Notes: generated by a model from the letters alone, not told the origin. Counted from the first letter of the stretch, positions 43,371-52,621 are shown. The stretch is DNA of 64,000 nt from Micromonospora yangpuensis (GCF_900091615.1 NZ_FMIA01000002.1:5952001-6016000), one strand, 5' to 3'. Numbers and translations are program-made.

Positions 43371-44156
43371 TCAGGCGCAGATTACGGTTACGCCGGCGGC
43401 GCGGAAGCTCTCCACCAGCTCCGGGGCCGCGCCGGCGTCGGTGATCAGGGTCTCCACCCGGTCGACGGGGCAGATCCGGGCGAACGCGTGACCGCCCAGT
43501 TTGGACGAGTCGGCGATGATCACGACGCGCTTGGCCCGGGCCACCATGAGGTTGTTCATCGCCGCCTCGCCCTCGTGGTGGGCGGCGGCGCCGAGCTGCG
43601 GGTCGATCGCGTCCACCCCGAGCAGGGCGACGTCCAGGGTCACCTCCCGCAGCAGCGCCCCGCCCAGCGGGCCGACCAGCTCGAAGGACTTGGGCCGGAC
43701 CACCCCGCCGGCCACCACCACCTTCATCCGGGAGCGGACCAGCAGCTCGTTGGCGATGTTCAGGGCGTTGGTGACCACGGTCAGCTGGGCGCCCTCGGCA
43801 CTGGTGTTCAGGTCGGGGCGGACGGCCAGCGCCCGGGCCACCTCGGTGCTGGTGGTGCCGCCGTTGAGGCCGACCACGGTGCCGGGGGAGACCAGCGCGG
43901 CGGCGGCGGCCCCGATCCGCTGCTTCTCGGCGGAGTGCTTGGCGGTCTTGTACCGCAGCGGCAGGTCGTACGAGACGCCGTTGGCCACCGCCCCACCCCG
44001 GGTACGCGTGATCATCTGCTGCTGGCCGAGCTGGTCGAAGTCCCGCCGGATGGTGGCCTGGGAGACGTCCAGCCGCTCGGCGGCCTCCTCGACGCTCACC
44101 CGACCGTTCTCGGTAAGCATCTCCAGCAGGGCGTTCCATCTGGCGTAGCGGTCCAC
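43371..44156 (-). CDS. DeoR-family transcriptional regulator
   Basis: 261 residues. N-terminal HTH of the DeoR type (RVSVEEAAERLDVSQATIRR, DFDQLGQQQMITRTRGGAV) and a DeoR sensor domain with the sugar-phosphate site VVGLNGGTTSTEVAR and ADSSKLGGHAF. GTG at 44156 follows GGGAGG; the very long in-frame reading upstream runs through the antisense of the nag genes and was rejected. Divergent from nagK-nagA, so it probably represses them and responds to a phosphorylated amino sugar (inference). Confidence 0.93.
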   Translation of the reverse strand: MDRYARWNALLEMLTENGRVSVEEAAERLDVSQATIRRDFDQLGQQQMITRTRGGAVANGVSYDLPLRYKTAKHSAEKQRIGAAAAALVSPGTVVGLNGGTTSTEVARALAVRPDLNTSAEGAQLTVVTNALNIANELLVRSRMKVVVAGGVVRPKSFELVGPLGGALLREVTLDVALLGVDAIDPQLGAAAHHEGEAAMNNLMVARAKRVVIIADSSKLGGHAFARICPVDRVETLITDAGAAPELVESFRAAGVTVICA

Positions 44157-44355
44157 CCCGGGGCCTCCCAGTGACGGCGCGTTCGGTGATTGCTCGCGTG
44201 CACAGTAGTGCGCGAAACTAGCCGGGTGCAAAACCCTGACCTGCGCGATCGGTCTCCCGGTTGCCACGGTCACCCCACTTCGCGCAGAATAACGCGCGAA
44301 AGACGGTGGTATTGAACCGTATTGCGCACTACCTCCGTGATGAGGAGAGTCCCTG
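44157..44355. promoter_or_regulatory. Divergent regulator/nag control region with TTCGCGC boxes
   Basis: Holds an inverted repeat TTCGCGC-N8-GCGCGAA (44279-44300) and another GCGCGAAA at 44210-44217, matching GCGCGAAA at 44294-44301. These are good candidates for DeoR operators covering both promoters. GAGGAG ribosome site of nagK at the right end. Confidence 0.65.
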
Positions 44356-45462
44356 ATGGCGTACGCCGCCGGCCGGCCCGAGGACGTCGTCGTCGCGCTC
44401 GACGTGGGCGGCACCGGGATGAAGTGCGCCCTGGTCCGCCCGGACGGCACCGCCGTGCACACCGAACGACACCCCACCGACGCCGGGCGCGGCCCCGACG
44501 CGGTGATCACCACCATCCTGGACGTCGCCGAGGCGCTGGCCCACCGGGCCCGGGCCGGCGGGTTCACCCCGGTCGCGGTCGGCCTCGCCGTCCCTGGGGT
44601 GGTGGACTCCGCCCGGGGGGTCGCGGTCTGGTCGGCGAACGTCGGCTTCCGGGACGTACCCCTGCGGGAGCTGGCGGAGAAGCGGCTCGGACTGCCCGCC
44701 GCGCTCGGCCACGACGTGCGGGTGGGCGCCCTGGCCGAGGCCCGGCTCGGGGCCGGCCGCGACGCCGGGCACGTGCTCTTCGTCGCGGTGGGCACCGGCA
44801 TCGCGGGCGCGCACGTGGTCGACGGGACGGCCGCCACCGGCGCGCACGGCGCCGCCGGGGAGATCGGCCACATCCTGGTACGTCCCGACGGCCCGCCCTG
44901 CGGCTGCGGGCGCGTCGGCTGTCTGGAGGCGATCGCCTCGGCCGCCGCCATCGCCCGCCGGTACGCGCAGCTCTCCGCCCCGAACGGGGCGGACGATCCG
45001 GCACGGACGGCCGGCGCGGCGGCACTGCCCGGGGCGAGCGAACCGACCGGCGCGGCGGGCCGGCCCGCGGTGAGCACCGCCGAGGTGGCCGCGCGGGCCG
45101 CCGCCGGCGAGGAGCTGGCCGGGTGGGTCTGGCGGGAGGCGGTCGAGGCGCTCGCCGACGGCCTGGCCACCGGGCAGGCGCTGCTCGACGTGCGGACCAT
45201 CGTGCTCGGCGGCGGCCTGGCCCGCGCCGGCGACCAGCTCTTCACGCCGTTGCGCGCGGCACTGCGGGACCGGCTGACCTTCCACCGGGAGCCGCACCTG
45301 GTGCCGGCCGCTTTGGGCGACCAGGCCGGCTGCCTCGGCGCGGCCCTGCATGCCCTGGACGCCCTGCACGCCGGCGGGCCGGCCGGCTCGTCCGCCGGGG
45401 CCGGCGACACCCTCGACACCGAGCAGACCAGACCCAGCGACGACAGACAGGAGCCCTTATGA
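44356..45462 (+). CDS. nagK: ROK family sugar kinase, probable N-acetylglucosamine kinase
   Basis: 368 residues. ATP phosphate-binding loop ALDVGGTGMKCALV, sugar site GLAVPGVVDSARG, and the ROK signature with zinc ligands GEIGHILVRPDG and CGCGRVGCLEAI. A ~35-residue Ala/Gly-rich insert follows. It would phosphorylate N-acetylglucosamine (or a related sugar) to the 6-phosphate, the substrate of the deacetylase encoded next. The stop overlaps the nagA start (ATGA). Gene name inferred from the neighbour, since ROK kinases vary in specificity. Confidence 0.85.
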   Translation: MAYAAGRPEDVVVALDVGGTGMKCALVRPDGTAVHTERHPTDAGRGPDAVITTILDVAEALAHRARAGGFTPVAVGLAVPGVVDSARGVAVWSANVGFRDVPLRELAEKRLGLPAALGHDVRVGALAEARLGAGRDAGHVLFVAVGTGIAGAHVVDGTAATGAHGAAGEIGHILVRPDGPPCGCGRVGCLEAIASAAAIARRYAQLSAPNGADDPARTAGAAALPGASEPTGAAGRPAVSTAEVAARAAAGEELAGWVWREAVEALADGLATGQALLDVRTIVLGGGLARAGDQLFTPLRAALRDRLTFHREPHLVPAALGDQAGCLGAALHALDALHAGGPAGSSAGAGDTLDTEQTRPSDDRQEPL

Positions 45463-46580
45463 CCCTGCGGGTGAACGGCAAGGTGGTGACTCCGACCGGG
45501 GTGATCCGGCAGGGGTGCGTGGAGATCGACGGAGACCGGGTCACGGCGGTCGCCGAGTACCCGTCGGCGCGCGACGGGCACTGGATCCTCCCCGGCTTCG
45601 TGGACATGCACACCCACGGCGGTGGCGGGCACACCTTCACCACCGGCGACGCCGACTCCGCCCGCCAGGCAGCGGGGTTCCACCTGCGCCACGGCACCAC
45701 CACCCTGCTGGCCAGCCTGGTCAGCGCGCCGTTCGAGCAGCTGCGGGCGGCGACCGTGGCGTACGCGCCGCTGGTCGACGAGCAGGTGCTGGCCGGCATC
45801 CACTTCGAGGGCCCGTACCTGTCGGGTGAGCGGTGCGGGGCGCAGAACCCCGAGTACCTGCGCGACCCGTCCACCGAGGAGCTGGCCGAGCTGATCGAGC
45901 TGGGCGCCGGCGCGGTCCGGATGGTCACCCTCGCCCCGGAACGCGAGGGGGCGCTGGCCGCGATCAGCCTGCTCACCGGGCACCGGGTGGTCGCCGCGAT
46001 CGGGCACACCGACGCCACGTACGAGCAGACCCGGACGGCGGTGGCGGCCGGGGCGAGCGTCGGCACCCACCTGTTCAACGGGATGCGCCCGATCCACCAC
46101 CGTGACCCCGGCCCGGTGACGGCGCTGCTGGAGGCGCCGCACGTGGTCTGCGAGCTGATCCCCGACGGGGTGCACCTGCACGACGCCACGCTGACCTTCG
46201 CCACCTCGGTCGCCGGCCCGGAGCGGACCGCCCTGGTCACCGACGCGATGGCCGCCGCCGGCATGCCCGACGGCAGCTACGAGCTGGGCGGCCAGGCGGT
46301 CACCGTCGTCGACGGCACCGCCCGGCTCGCCGGGGCGGGGGCCGGAGCCGGGGCGATCGCGGGCAGCACGCTGACCATGGCCGGTGCCCTGCGGCACGCC
46401 GTCGCCGCCGGGCTGCCCATGGTCGACGTGGCCCGGATGGTGGCCACCACCCCGGCCCGGGCGATCGGCCTCGGCGACCGGGTGGGCGCCCTCCAGGCGG
46501 GGCTGCGTGCCGACCTGGTGGTGCTGGACGACAACCTGGACGTGGTACGGGTGATGCGGGCCGGCGCCTGGGTGGACTGA
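45459..46580 (+). CDS. nagA: N-acetylglucosamine-6-phosphate deacetylase
   Basis: 373 residues of the amidohydrolase superfamily. Metal-binding PGFVDMHTHGGGGHTF, glutamate ligand in GIHFEGPYLS, histidines in AAIGHTDATYEQT and GTHLFNGMRPIHHRDPG, and catalytic Asp in TALVTDAMAAAG. Converts GlcNAc-6-P to glucosamine-6-P and acetate, feeding amino sugars from chitin or cell-wall recycling into glycolysis or wall synthesis. Translationally coupled to the kinase. No nagB (deaminase) is adjacent. Confidence 0.95.
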   Translation: MTLRVNGKVVTPTGVIRQGCVEIDGDRVTAVAEYPSARDGHWILPGFVDMHTHGGGGHTFTTGDADSARQAAGFHLRHGTTTLLASLVSAPFEQLRAATVAYAPLVDEQVLAGIHFEGPYLSGERCGAQNPEYLRDPSTEELAELIELGAGAVRMVTLAPEREGALAAISLLTGHRVVAAIGHTDATYEQTRTAVAAGASVGTHLFNGMRPIHHRDPGPVTALLEAPHVVCELIPDGVHLHDATLTFATSVAGPERTALVTDAMAAAGMPDGSYELGGQAVTVVDGTARLAGAGAGAGAIAGSTLTMAGALRHAVAAGLPMVDVARMVATTPARAIGLGDRVGALQAGLRADLVVLDDNLDVVRVMRAGAWVD

Positions 46581-46588
46581 GCGCCGGC

Positions 46589-47800
46589 TCAGCCCGTGCC
46601 GGTGAGGTCGACGCCGAGCACCGCCTGCTCGTCGGGGCGGTGCACCAGCACGTCGGCCAGGAAGCCCTGCACCGCCGGGGCCATCCCCACGTCCCGGCCG
46701 GCCTGCTCCGACAGCAGCCACTTGTGCTCGATGATCTGCGCGAAGAGTTCCTGCGGCTCCAGCTTGCGGCGCAGATGCGTGGGCACCGCCCGGACCACCG
46801 GCTCGAAGACCTCGGTCAGCCACCGGTGGGCGGCCTGCTGCTCGTCGATCGGGTCACTCTCGGCGCGGTAGGCGTCCAGGTTGTTCAGCAGCTTGCGGGC
46901 CTGGTTCTCCTCCGCGTCGAGGCCGGTCAGCCGGAGCAGCCGCCGGGTGTGGTAGCCGGCGTCGACCACCTTCGGCCGGACCAGGTACCGCCCGTCGTCG
47001 ATTGTCGACATCGCCACCTCGGCGACGTCGAACCCCAGCTCGTTGAGGCGACGGATCCGCCCCTCGATGTCGTGCCGGGCCTCCCGCTCGATCCGCTGCT
47101 CGTAGGTGATCTCGTGCCAGAGCCGCTCGTAGCGTCGGACGACCTCCTCGCAGACCACCTCCGGGTCGATCGACTCGTGCAGCAGCCCGGCGGCCTGCAG
47201 GTCCAACGCCTCGCCGAAGATGTTGACCCGGGCGATCTCCAGGTCCTCGCCACGCTGGCCGTTGGAGAGCGACCGGTGCAGCGCCCCGGTCTCCGCATCC
47301 ACCAGGTACGCGGCGAACGCCCCGGCGTCCCGGCGGAACAGCGTGTTGGACAGCGAGCAGTCACCCCAGAAGAAACCGGTCAGGTGCATCCGGACGATCA
47401 GCGCGGCGAGCGCGTCGAGCAGCCGGCCCATCGTCTCCGGGCGCAGCGTGTGCGAGAAGAGCGCCCGGTACGGCAGGGAGAACTGCAGGTGCCGGGTGAT
47501 CAGCACCGGGTCCAGCGGCTCGCCTTCGTCGGTCTGCCGGTCCGCCACGATGGCGATCGCCTCGACCGAGGGGAAGTCGATCCGTTCCAACGCCCGCAGC
47601 AGGTCGTACTCCCGCTCGGCGACCCGCTCGCCGGTCTCCTTCACGGCGTAGACGTACTCGCCGAGCCGGACGAACCGGACGATGTGCCGGGAGATGCCCT
47701 GCGGCAGCGCGACCAGGTGCTGCGCAGGCCACTGCTCCAACGGCGTCGACCACGGCAGGTCGAGCAGCGCCGGGTCCACGAGGGCTGAGGTGATCCGCAC
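46589..47800 (-). CDS. DUF4032 (LPS-kinase-like) protein
   Basis: 403 residues. N-terminal kinase-like fold with YVYAVKETGERVAEREYDLL (Lys), GFFWGDCSLSNTLFRRDAGA (Brenner-like loop) and YLVDAETGAL (metal Asp), then the actinobacterial DUF4032 domain (RIRRLNELGFDVAEVAMSTI, YHTRRLLRLTGLDAEENQAR). Widespread in actinobacteria; substrate unknown. GTG at 47800, seven bases after CAAACT on the minus strand, so possibly leaderless. Tail-to-tail with nagA, 8 bases apart. Confidence 0.85.
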   Translation of the reverse strand: MRITSALVDPALLDLPWSTPLEQWPAQHLVALPQGISRHIVRFVRLGEYVYAVKETGERVAEREYDLLRALERIDFPSVEAIAIVADRQTDEGEPLDPVLITRHLQFSLPYRALFSHTLRPETMGRLLDALAALIVRMHLTGFFWGDCSLSNTLFRRDAGAFAAYLVDAETGALHRSLSNGQRGEDLEIARVNIFGEALDLQAAGLLHESIDPEVVCEEVVRRYERLWHEITYEQRIEREARHDIEGRIRRLNELGFDVAEVAMSTIDDGRYLVRPKVVDAGYHTRRLLRLTGLDAEENQARKLLNNLDAYRAESDPIDEQQAAHRWLTEVFEPVVRAVPTHLRRKLEPQELFAQIIEHKWLLSEQAGRDVGMAPAVQGFLADVLVHRPDEQAVLGVDLTGTG

Positions 47801-47929
47801 GCAGACCAGTTTGACGGCTGACCGCAGACATCGCCCTCAATCGTGGTTCGGCACACAGCCACGCACCCGGTCACCGCCCGACCCCGCCGCCCGGCACCGC
47901 CCACCGACCGGGGTCGGTAGCGTGGTCGG

Positions 47930-48697
47930 GTGCGAGACACCCCGACGGTACGACCCGGAGCCCGGCTGCGCCCGGTCCGCCCGGCCGGGTGGTGGTTCGA
48001 CGTACTCCTGCTCGTCGGGTTCGTGGCGATCACCGTGGCGCTCGCCAACGGCCTGCTGTTCGGGCTGGACCGGGCGGTCGACCAGTGGGCCGCCGGGCAC
48101 CGGCCGCCGGCCGCCTTCCACACCGCGGTGGTCTTCAACTACCTGGGGCAGGGTGGCCCGTTGACGCTGCTCGGGGCGGGGCTGGCGGTGCTGTTGGCGG
48201 TCCGGCTCCGCTCGGTGCGCCCGCTGCTGGTGCCGGTCGCCGCGTTCGCGCTCACCACGTTCACCATCGGCCCGCTGAAGGTCTGGACGGCCCGCCCCGC
48301 GCCGAGCGCCAGCGTCAAGGAGCCGTACCTGCCGGTCGAGCGGACCCTGCCGCTCTTCGCCGACGACCTACCGGTGCGGTTCGCCCAGTCGTACCCGTCC
48401 GGGCACGTGGCCAACGCGATCGTCTGGTACGGCGTGCTGGCGCTGCTGCTCGCCCCGCTGCTGGCCACCCTCGGCCGGCGGATGCCGCCCCGACTGGTGC
48501 TGGCGTTGCGGATCGGGCCCCCGGTGGTGGTCCTGTTCACCACCACCTACCTGGGCTGGCACTGGCTTACCGACTCGGTCGCCGGGCTGCTGCTCGGGCT
48601 GCTGCTGGACCGGCTACTGCACCGGGTGCCCTGGGACGACCTGCCGCTGCCCGGGCGGTTACGGAAATTCGACCGCCCGTTCACCACCGCGCCGTAG
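47930..48697 (+). CDS. PAP2-type membrane phosphatase
   Basis: 255 residues, about six membrane helices. PAP2 motifs: KVWTARPAP (K-x6-RP), YPSGHVANAI (PSGH), and TYLGWHWLTDSVAG (H-x3-D). It removes phosphate from a lipid such as phosphatidate or undecaprenyl diphosphate on the outside face. GTG start follows TAGCGT by six bases (leaderless). Ten bases upstream of a permease gene with its own -10. Confidence 0.9.
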   Translation: MRDTPTVRPGARLRPVRPAGWWFDVLLLVGFVAITVALANGLLFGLDRAVDQWAAGHRPPAAFHTAVVFNYLGQGGPLTLLGAGLAVLLAVRLRSVRPLLVPVAAFALTTFTIGPLKVWTARPAPSASVKEPYLPVERTLPLFADDLPVRFAQSYPSGHVANAIVWYGVLALLLAPLLATLGRRMPPRLVLALRIGPPVVVLFTTTYLGWHWLTDSVAGLLLGLLLDRLLHRVPWDDLPLPGRLRKFDRPFTTAP

Positions 48698-48706
48698 CCT
48701 GCCTCC

Positions 48707-49957
48707 GTGACACAGTTGGCCCGCCGGTTGGGCGTACCCGACGCGGTGGTCGTCGGGTTGGGGGCGATGCTCGGCGCGGGCGTCTTCGTGGTCTTCGCCC
48801 CGGCCGCCGCCTCCGCCGGGGCGGCCGGGCTGCTGGTCGCGCTGGTCCTGGCCGGTGTCGTCGCGTTCTGCAACGCCACCAGCTCGGCCCGGTTGGCCGC
48901 CCGCTACCCGGAGTCCGGCGGCACCTACGTGTACGGGCGGGAGCGGCTGAACCCGTACGCCGGTTTCCTGGCCGGTTGGGGGTTCGTGGTCGGCAAGACG
49001 GCCAGCTGCGCGGCGATGGCGCTGACCATCGGGGTGTACCTCTGGCCGGGGCGGGCCCGGCTGGTCGCGGTCGGGGCGGTCCTGGTGGTGACCGGGGTGA
49101 ACCTGCGCGGCATCGGCCGGACGGCGGCGGTCACCCGCATCCTGGTCGCGCTCACCCTGGGCGTGCTGGCCACCGTGGCGGTGGTCGGGCTGACCGGCGG
49201 CGACTTCGGCGCGGACCGCCTCGGCGACCTCGGCGGCACCGGCGTGCGCGGCGTGCTCACCGCCGCCGGGCTGCTCTTCTTCGCCTTCGCCGGGTACGCC
49301 CGGATCGCCACCCTCGGCGAGGAGGTCCGCGACCCGGAACGGACCATCCCCCGGGCGGTGCCGCTGGCGCTGGCGCTGGTCCTGGTGATCTACCTGGTCC
49401 TGGCGGTGGTGGCACTCGGGGTGCTGGGCGTCGACCGGCTCGCCGGGTCCGCCGCCCCGCTGGCCGAGGTGGTCGGCGTCGCCGGGTTGCCCGGTCTGGC
49501 CTGGCTGGTCCGGGTCGGGGCCACGGTCGCGGTGACCGGGGTGCTGCTCTCGCTGCTCGCCGGGGTGTCCCGGACCCTGCTGGCGATGGCCCGCCGCCGC
49601 GACCTGCCCGGGGCGCTGGCCGCCGTGCACCCGCGCCACCGGGTCCCGCACCGCGCCGAGCTGACGGTGGCCGCGGTGGTGATCGTGGTGGTGGCCCTCG
49701 GTGACGTCCGGGGCGCGATCGGCTTCTCCGCCTGCACGGTGCTGGTCTACTACGCGATCACGAACGCCGCGGCGCTGACCCTGGGCCGCGATCCGGCCCG
49801 GCGGCTGCCGGTGCGACTGCTCGCCGTGTCGGGGCTGGTCGGCTGCCTGGTGCTGGCGGTCAACCTACCGCCGGTCAGCGTGCTCGCCGGCTTCGGCGTG
49901 CTCGCCCTCGGCACCGCCTGGTACGCCCTCACCCGTCACGCCGTCTCCCGGGGGTGA
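48707..49957 (+). CDS. APC-superfamily amino acid permease
   Basis: 416 residues, about 12 membrane helices. VVVGLGAMLGAGVFVVFAPA is the unwound helix 1 substrate motif (G-A-M-x-G-x-G/A-I/V-F); RYPESGGTYVYGRERL and AFAGYARIATLGEEVRDPER are also typical. Substrate cannot be told. GTG start six bases after TAGCCT. Its 3' end overlaps the 3' end of the toxin-like gene on the other strand by 22 bases. Confidence 0.9.
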   Translation: MTQLARRLGVPDAVVVGLGAMLGAGVFVVFAPAAASAGAAGLLVALVLAGVVAFCNATSSARLAARYPESGGTYVYGRERLNPYAGFLAGWGFVVGKTASCAAMALTIGVYLWPGRARLVAVGAVLVVTGVNLRGIGRTAAVTRILVALTLGVLATVAVVGLTGGDFGADRLGDLGGTGVRGVLTAAGLLFFAFAGYARIATLGEEVRDPERTIPRAVPLALALVLVIYLVLAVVALGVLGVDRLAGSAAPLAEVVGVAGLPGLAWLVRVGATVAVTGVLLSLLAGVSRTLLAMARRRDLPGALAAVHPRHRVPHRAELTVAAVVIVVVALGDVRGAIGFSACTVLVYYAITNAAALTLGRDPARRLPVRLLAVSGLVGCLVLAVNLPPVSVLAGFGVLALGTAWYALTRHAVSRG

Positions 49958-50289
49958 CCGGTGCCGGCGTAGGTCAACCAGGCCACCCGCCGGCTGTCAT
50001 CGACGAGATACCAGATCCGGCCGCCGCCGGTCACCTCGTACTGCCAACGCTCGCATACCTCGCCCTTCCAGAGGCCCGAGCCCAGTGAGCCCTTCAGGCG
50101 GTGGTGCCGATCGGGAGAGACCCTGGATCGGGGATCCGTCCTGATTGTCTCGAATGCCCGCCGGAGGTTCGTCGGTGCCTGGCGAGCCAGTTGCTCCCAC
50201 CCTTCGGCCGCAGCCGCACTGGCGAAACGCAACTCGAACTCGTTCCCGACGGCCGGCGGGGCGGCCCGGTCTCCCCGCTTGGGACTCAC
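49936..50289 (-). CDS. RelE/HigB-like toxin
   Basis: 117 residues. A RelE-superfamily fold with a family of actinobacterial toxins in view: FASAAAAEGWEQLARQAPTN, RHHRLKGSLG, CERWQYEVTGGGRIWYLVDD, VAWLTYAGTGHPRE. Such toxins cleave ribosome-bound mRNA. GTG at 50289 overlaps the partner gene's stop by four bases (GTGA), the usual coupling in toxin-antitoxin pairs with the antitoxin first. Catalytic residues not proven. Confidence 0.8.
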   Translation of the reverse strand: MSPKRGDRAAPPAVGNEFELRFASAAAAEGWEQLARQAPTNLRRAFETIRTDPRSRVSPDRHHRLKGSLGSGLWKGEVCERWQYEVTGGGRIWYLVDDSRRVAWLTYAGTGHPRETA

Positions 50290-50759
50290 TGACGGCCCTC
50301 CGGCACGGGCACCGGTCCGAGGTCGCCGTCAGACTCCCGGGTGACCAGCTCAAGCAGGGTCGGATCGGCGTAGACCTCGGCGGTGTGTCGCCACTGGGTC
50401 AGCAGCACCGCGACCGGGTTGAGCGTCTCCAACGAAGCTGCACCCTGCGCCACCGCGATCAGCTCGTTGAGCAGTTGATCCACGTCCTCGGCAGGCAGGA
50501 ACGCCACCCACGGGAGGGCCTCACCCAGTACCCGACGGACCACCTCGTGCGACTCCGAACGCACCAGCCCGGCCAGCAGCCGCGAGGTGAAATCGATGAC
50601 TACCGCGTCGCGCTCAAGCTGGTCGGCGTGGGTGAGGGCAAGATCGCTGGCGTCCCGCCGCCGGAGCCGTAGCGCACGGACCGACTGGAGCCGGTCGGCG
50701 GCAGCCGCCGGCCGATGCAGGAACTCACTGAAGGGAAGTTCCTCATACGCCGCCGTCAT
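50286..50759 (-). CDS. Probable antitoxin partner
   Basis: 157 residues. Not matched to a named antitoxin, but it precedes and overlaps a RelE-like gene. The start AAYEELPFSEFLHRPAAAAD resembles Phd/YefM-type N-termini, followed by RALRLRRRDASDLALTHADQ. The remainder is helical and longer than usual Phd antitoxins (~80-90 residues). ATG at 50759; a GTG at 50792 is possible. An inverted repeat covers the likely promoter, suggesting autoregulation. Confidence 0.7.
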   Translation of the reverse strand: MTAAYEELPFSEFLHRPAAAADRLQSVRALRLRRRDASDLALTHADQLERDAVVIDFTSRLLAGLVRSESHEVVRRVLGEALPWVAFLPAEDVDQLLNELIAVAQGAASLETLNPVAVLLTQWRHTAEVYADPTLLELVTRESDGDLGPVPVPEGRQ

Positions 50760-50763
50760 GACC

Positions 50764-50779
50764 TCCACACTACCGTGGA
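50764..50779 (-). promoter_or_regulatory. Inverted repeat over the toxin-antitoxin promoter
   Basis: TCCAC-N6-GTGGA overlapping a -10-like TAGTGT that lies seven bases before the antitoxin ATG. Candidate operator for autoregulation by the toxin-antitoxin complex. Confidence 0.5.
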
Positions 50780-50788
50780 AGTCGCTCG

Positions 50789-52621
50789 TCACGGAGCTTC
50801 CGGACGAGTTCGGTCGGGGCCCGGGGTGCGGGGTGCGGGTGGGGTGGAGGGAGTCGGCGGGAGCACCGGCGGGGGTGGAGAGGTCTGCCGCAGCAGCCAG
50901 CTCAGCCCGGCCCGGCGGGCCACCACGGTCAGCCGGTCCCCCGCGTTGATCACCATCCGGGCGTCGGGTGACCAGTCCACGCCGGACTGGCCGACCTGAC
51001 CGGCCGGGGTGTGACCGATGAGGCGTACCCCCTCGGGTTGGTCGACCTCGGCCAGCGGGGCCCCGTCGAGCGCGGCACCGGCAGCCACCGGCACCTCGGC
51101 GACGACCAGCACGTGCCGCTCCAGCGGGATGGTGGCGATCACCACCCGGTTCAGCAGGGCACCGGTGAACGAGGGCGCGGCCAGGTAGGAGACGCTGCGG
51201 GAGATGCCGATGTCGAAGGCGCTGGAGATGCGTTCGGCGAAGTCGTCGTCGAAGAGGCGCAGCACCACCCGCAGGTCGTCGTTGACCGCCCGGCCGTTCA
51301 GCGCGGCCTGCAGGTTGGCCACGTCGTCGGTGGAGACCACCACCAGCGCCTGGCAGGTCTGCACCCAGGCCGCGCGCAGGGTCTCCTCCAGCGCCGCGTC
51401 CCCCTCGATCAGCGGCACCCCGAGCCGGCGGGCCAGAGCGGCACCCCGGGCCTCCGGGTCCTTGTCGATCGCCACCACCTCGACGCCGAAGTCCCTGAGC
51501 TGGGCCATCACCCGGGTGCCGACGTTGCCCAACCCCACCACCACCACGTGGCCCGAGCGTTCCGCCTCGGCCCGCCCGGCGTGCAGGGCCAGCCGGGCGT
51601 TGACGATCCCGTCGACCACCACGGCGGTGATCAGCGGGATCAGCGCCAGTCCGGCCAGGTTCAGCACCACCTGCATGATCTGCGCGGCGGCGTCCTTGCC
51701 GGTGTCCGGGTCGGCGCCGCTGAGCGTGGTGACCAGGGTCAGGTAGAGCGCCTCGCCGGGCGACACCTCCTCGGCCCGGGAGATCAGGTAACCGAGCAGC
51801 GCGATGACGCCCAGCACCGCGATGGTGGCGATGCCGAGCTTGCGGCTGGCGAAGCTGCGCAGCGCCCGTACCGTCATCAGCAGCGGCCGGCGACGGCGGG
51901 CCGCGACCAGCCGACGGGCGGCCAGCTCGGTGCCGGTCGGCTGGCCGGTCGCCTCGGCCAGCACCACGTCCGCGGTGGACTCGTCGGCGGGCAGCACCCG
52001 GACGAACCGGGGGTCACGCATGTCGGCCACCCCGCACACCACGTCCTCCGGCCGGACGTCGGCCCGCCGGGCCACCTGCAGGGTGCGCCCCTGGTGCCGG
52101 AAGTACGTCGGGGCGACCTCACCGAGCGCGGCGGCCACGAACGCCGGGGCGGCCATCGACGCGTCGGAGAGGACCGCCGAGGAGGGGAAGAGCTGCCGTA
52201 CACCGCCGGCCAACCGGGTGTTGAACATCCGCAGGACCAGCCGGACCTCCGGGTCGACGGCCTGGGCACAGTACGCGGCGTGGATGTTGCCCACGTCGTC
52301 CTGGTGCAGCAGGGCCAACCCGTCCGCGCCGACCAGCCCGGCCCGACGGAACGTCTCCTCGTCCAACCGGTCGGCCCTGACGATCCGGATGCCCCGTACC
52401 GAGCGGATGTCCGGGCCGTCGGAGCCGCCCCGCTGCGTCACGACCACAGTGACCCGGACGGTGCCGGCCCGCAGCTCGGTGGCGAGCAGCTGCTTGACCA
52501 CGTGGTACGCCAACGCGTCCTGGCCGCAGACCACGTAGTGCGGGCGGGGGTCGCCGTTACCCCGCCGCCGCCACCCCGACTCGACCGCCCGGCGGGCGAG
52601 ATCCCGCAACGGCTCCGACAT
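50789..52621 (-). CDS. Two-RCK ion-channel-like protein (CASTOR/POLLUX-like)
   Basis: 610 residues. Domain order: TrkA-N/RCK domain (about 30-240, HYVVCGQDALAYHVVKQLL), two membrane helices around a pore-like segment (LGIATIAVLGVIALLGYLI; PGEALYLTLVTTLSGADPDT; IMQVVLNLAGLALIPLITAV), then a second TrkA-N domain (GHVVVVGLGNVGTRVMAQLR) and a C-terminal tail with TrkA-C-like part. The pore lacks the TVGYG filter of potassium channels, as in CASTOR-like channels. Ion unknown. ATG at 52621 is in line with AGG nine bases upstream. A dispersed repeat occupies its promoter region. Confidence 0.85.
   Translation of the reverse strand: MSEPLRDLARRAVESGWRRRGNGDPRPHYVVCGQDALAYHVVKQLLATELRAGTVRVTVVVTQRGGSDGPDIRSVRGIRIVRADRLDEETFRRAGLVGADGLALLHQDDVGNIHAAYCAQAVDPEVRLVLRMFNTRLAGGVRQLFPSSAVLSDASMAAPAFVAAALGEVAPTYFRHQGRTLQVARRADVRPEDVVCGVADMRDPRFVRVLPADESTADVVLAEATGQPTGTELAARRLVAARRRRPLLMTVRALRSFASRKLGIATIAVLGVIALLGYLISRAEEVSPGEALYLTLVTTLSGADPDTGKDAAAQIMQVVLNLAGLALIPLITAVVVDGIVNARLALHAGRAEAERSGHVVVVGLGNVGTRVMAQLRDFGVEVVAIDKDPEARGAALARRLGVPLIEGDAALEETLRAAWVQTCQALVVVSTDDVANLQAALNGRAVNDDLRVVLRLFDDDFAERISSAFDIGISRSVSYLAAPSFTGALLNRVVIATIPLERHVLVVAEVPVAAGAALDGAPLAEVDQPEGVRLIGHTPAGQVGQSGVDWSPDARMVINAGDRLTVVARRAGLSWLLRQTSPPPPVLPPTPSTPPAPRTPGPDRTRPEAP

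Noticed and set aside
43371..46823. One 1150-residue reading frame spanning the DeoR gene and the antisense of nagK-nagA
   Set aside because: Only the last 261 residues match a family. The rest is an antisense frame kept open by high GC, and a GTG with GGGAGG at 44156 gives the true start.
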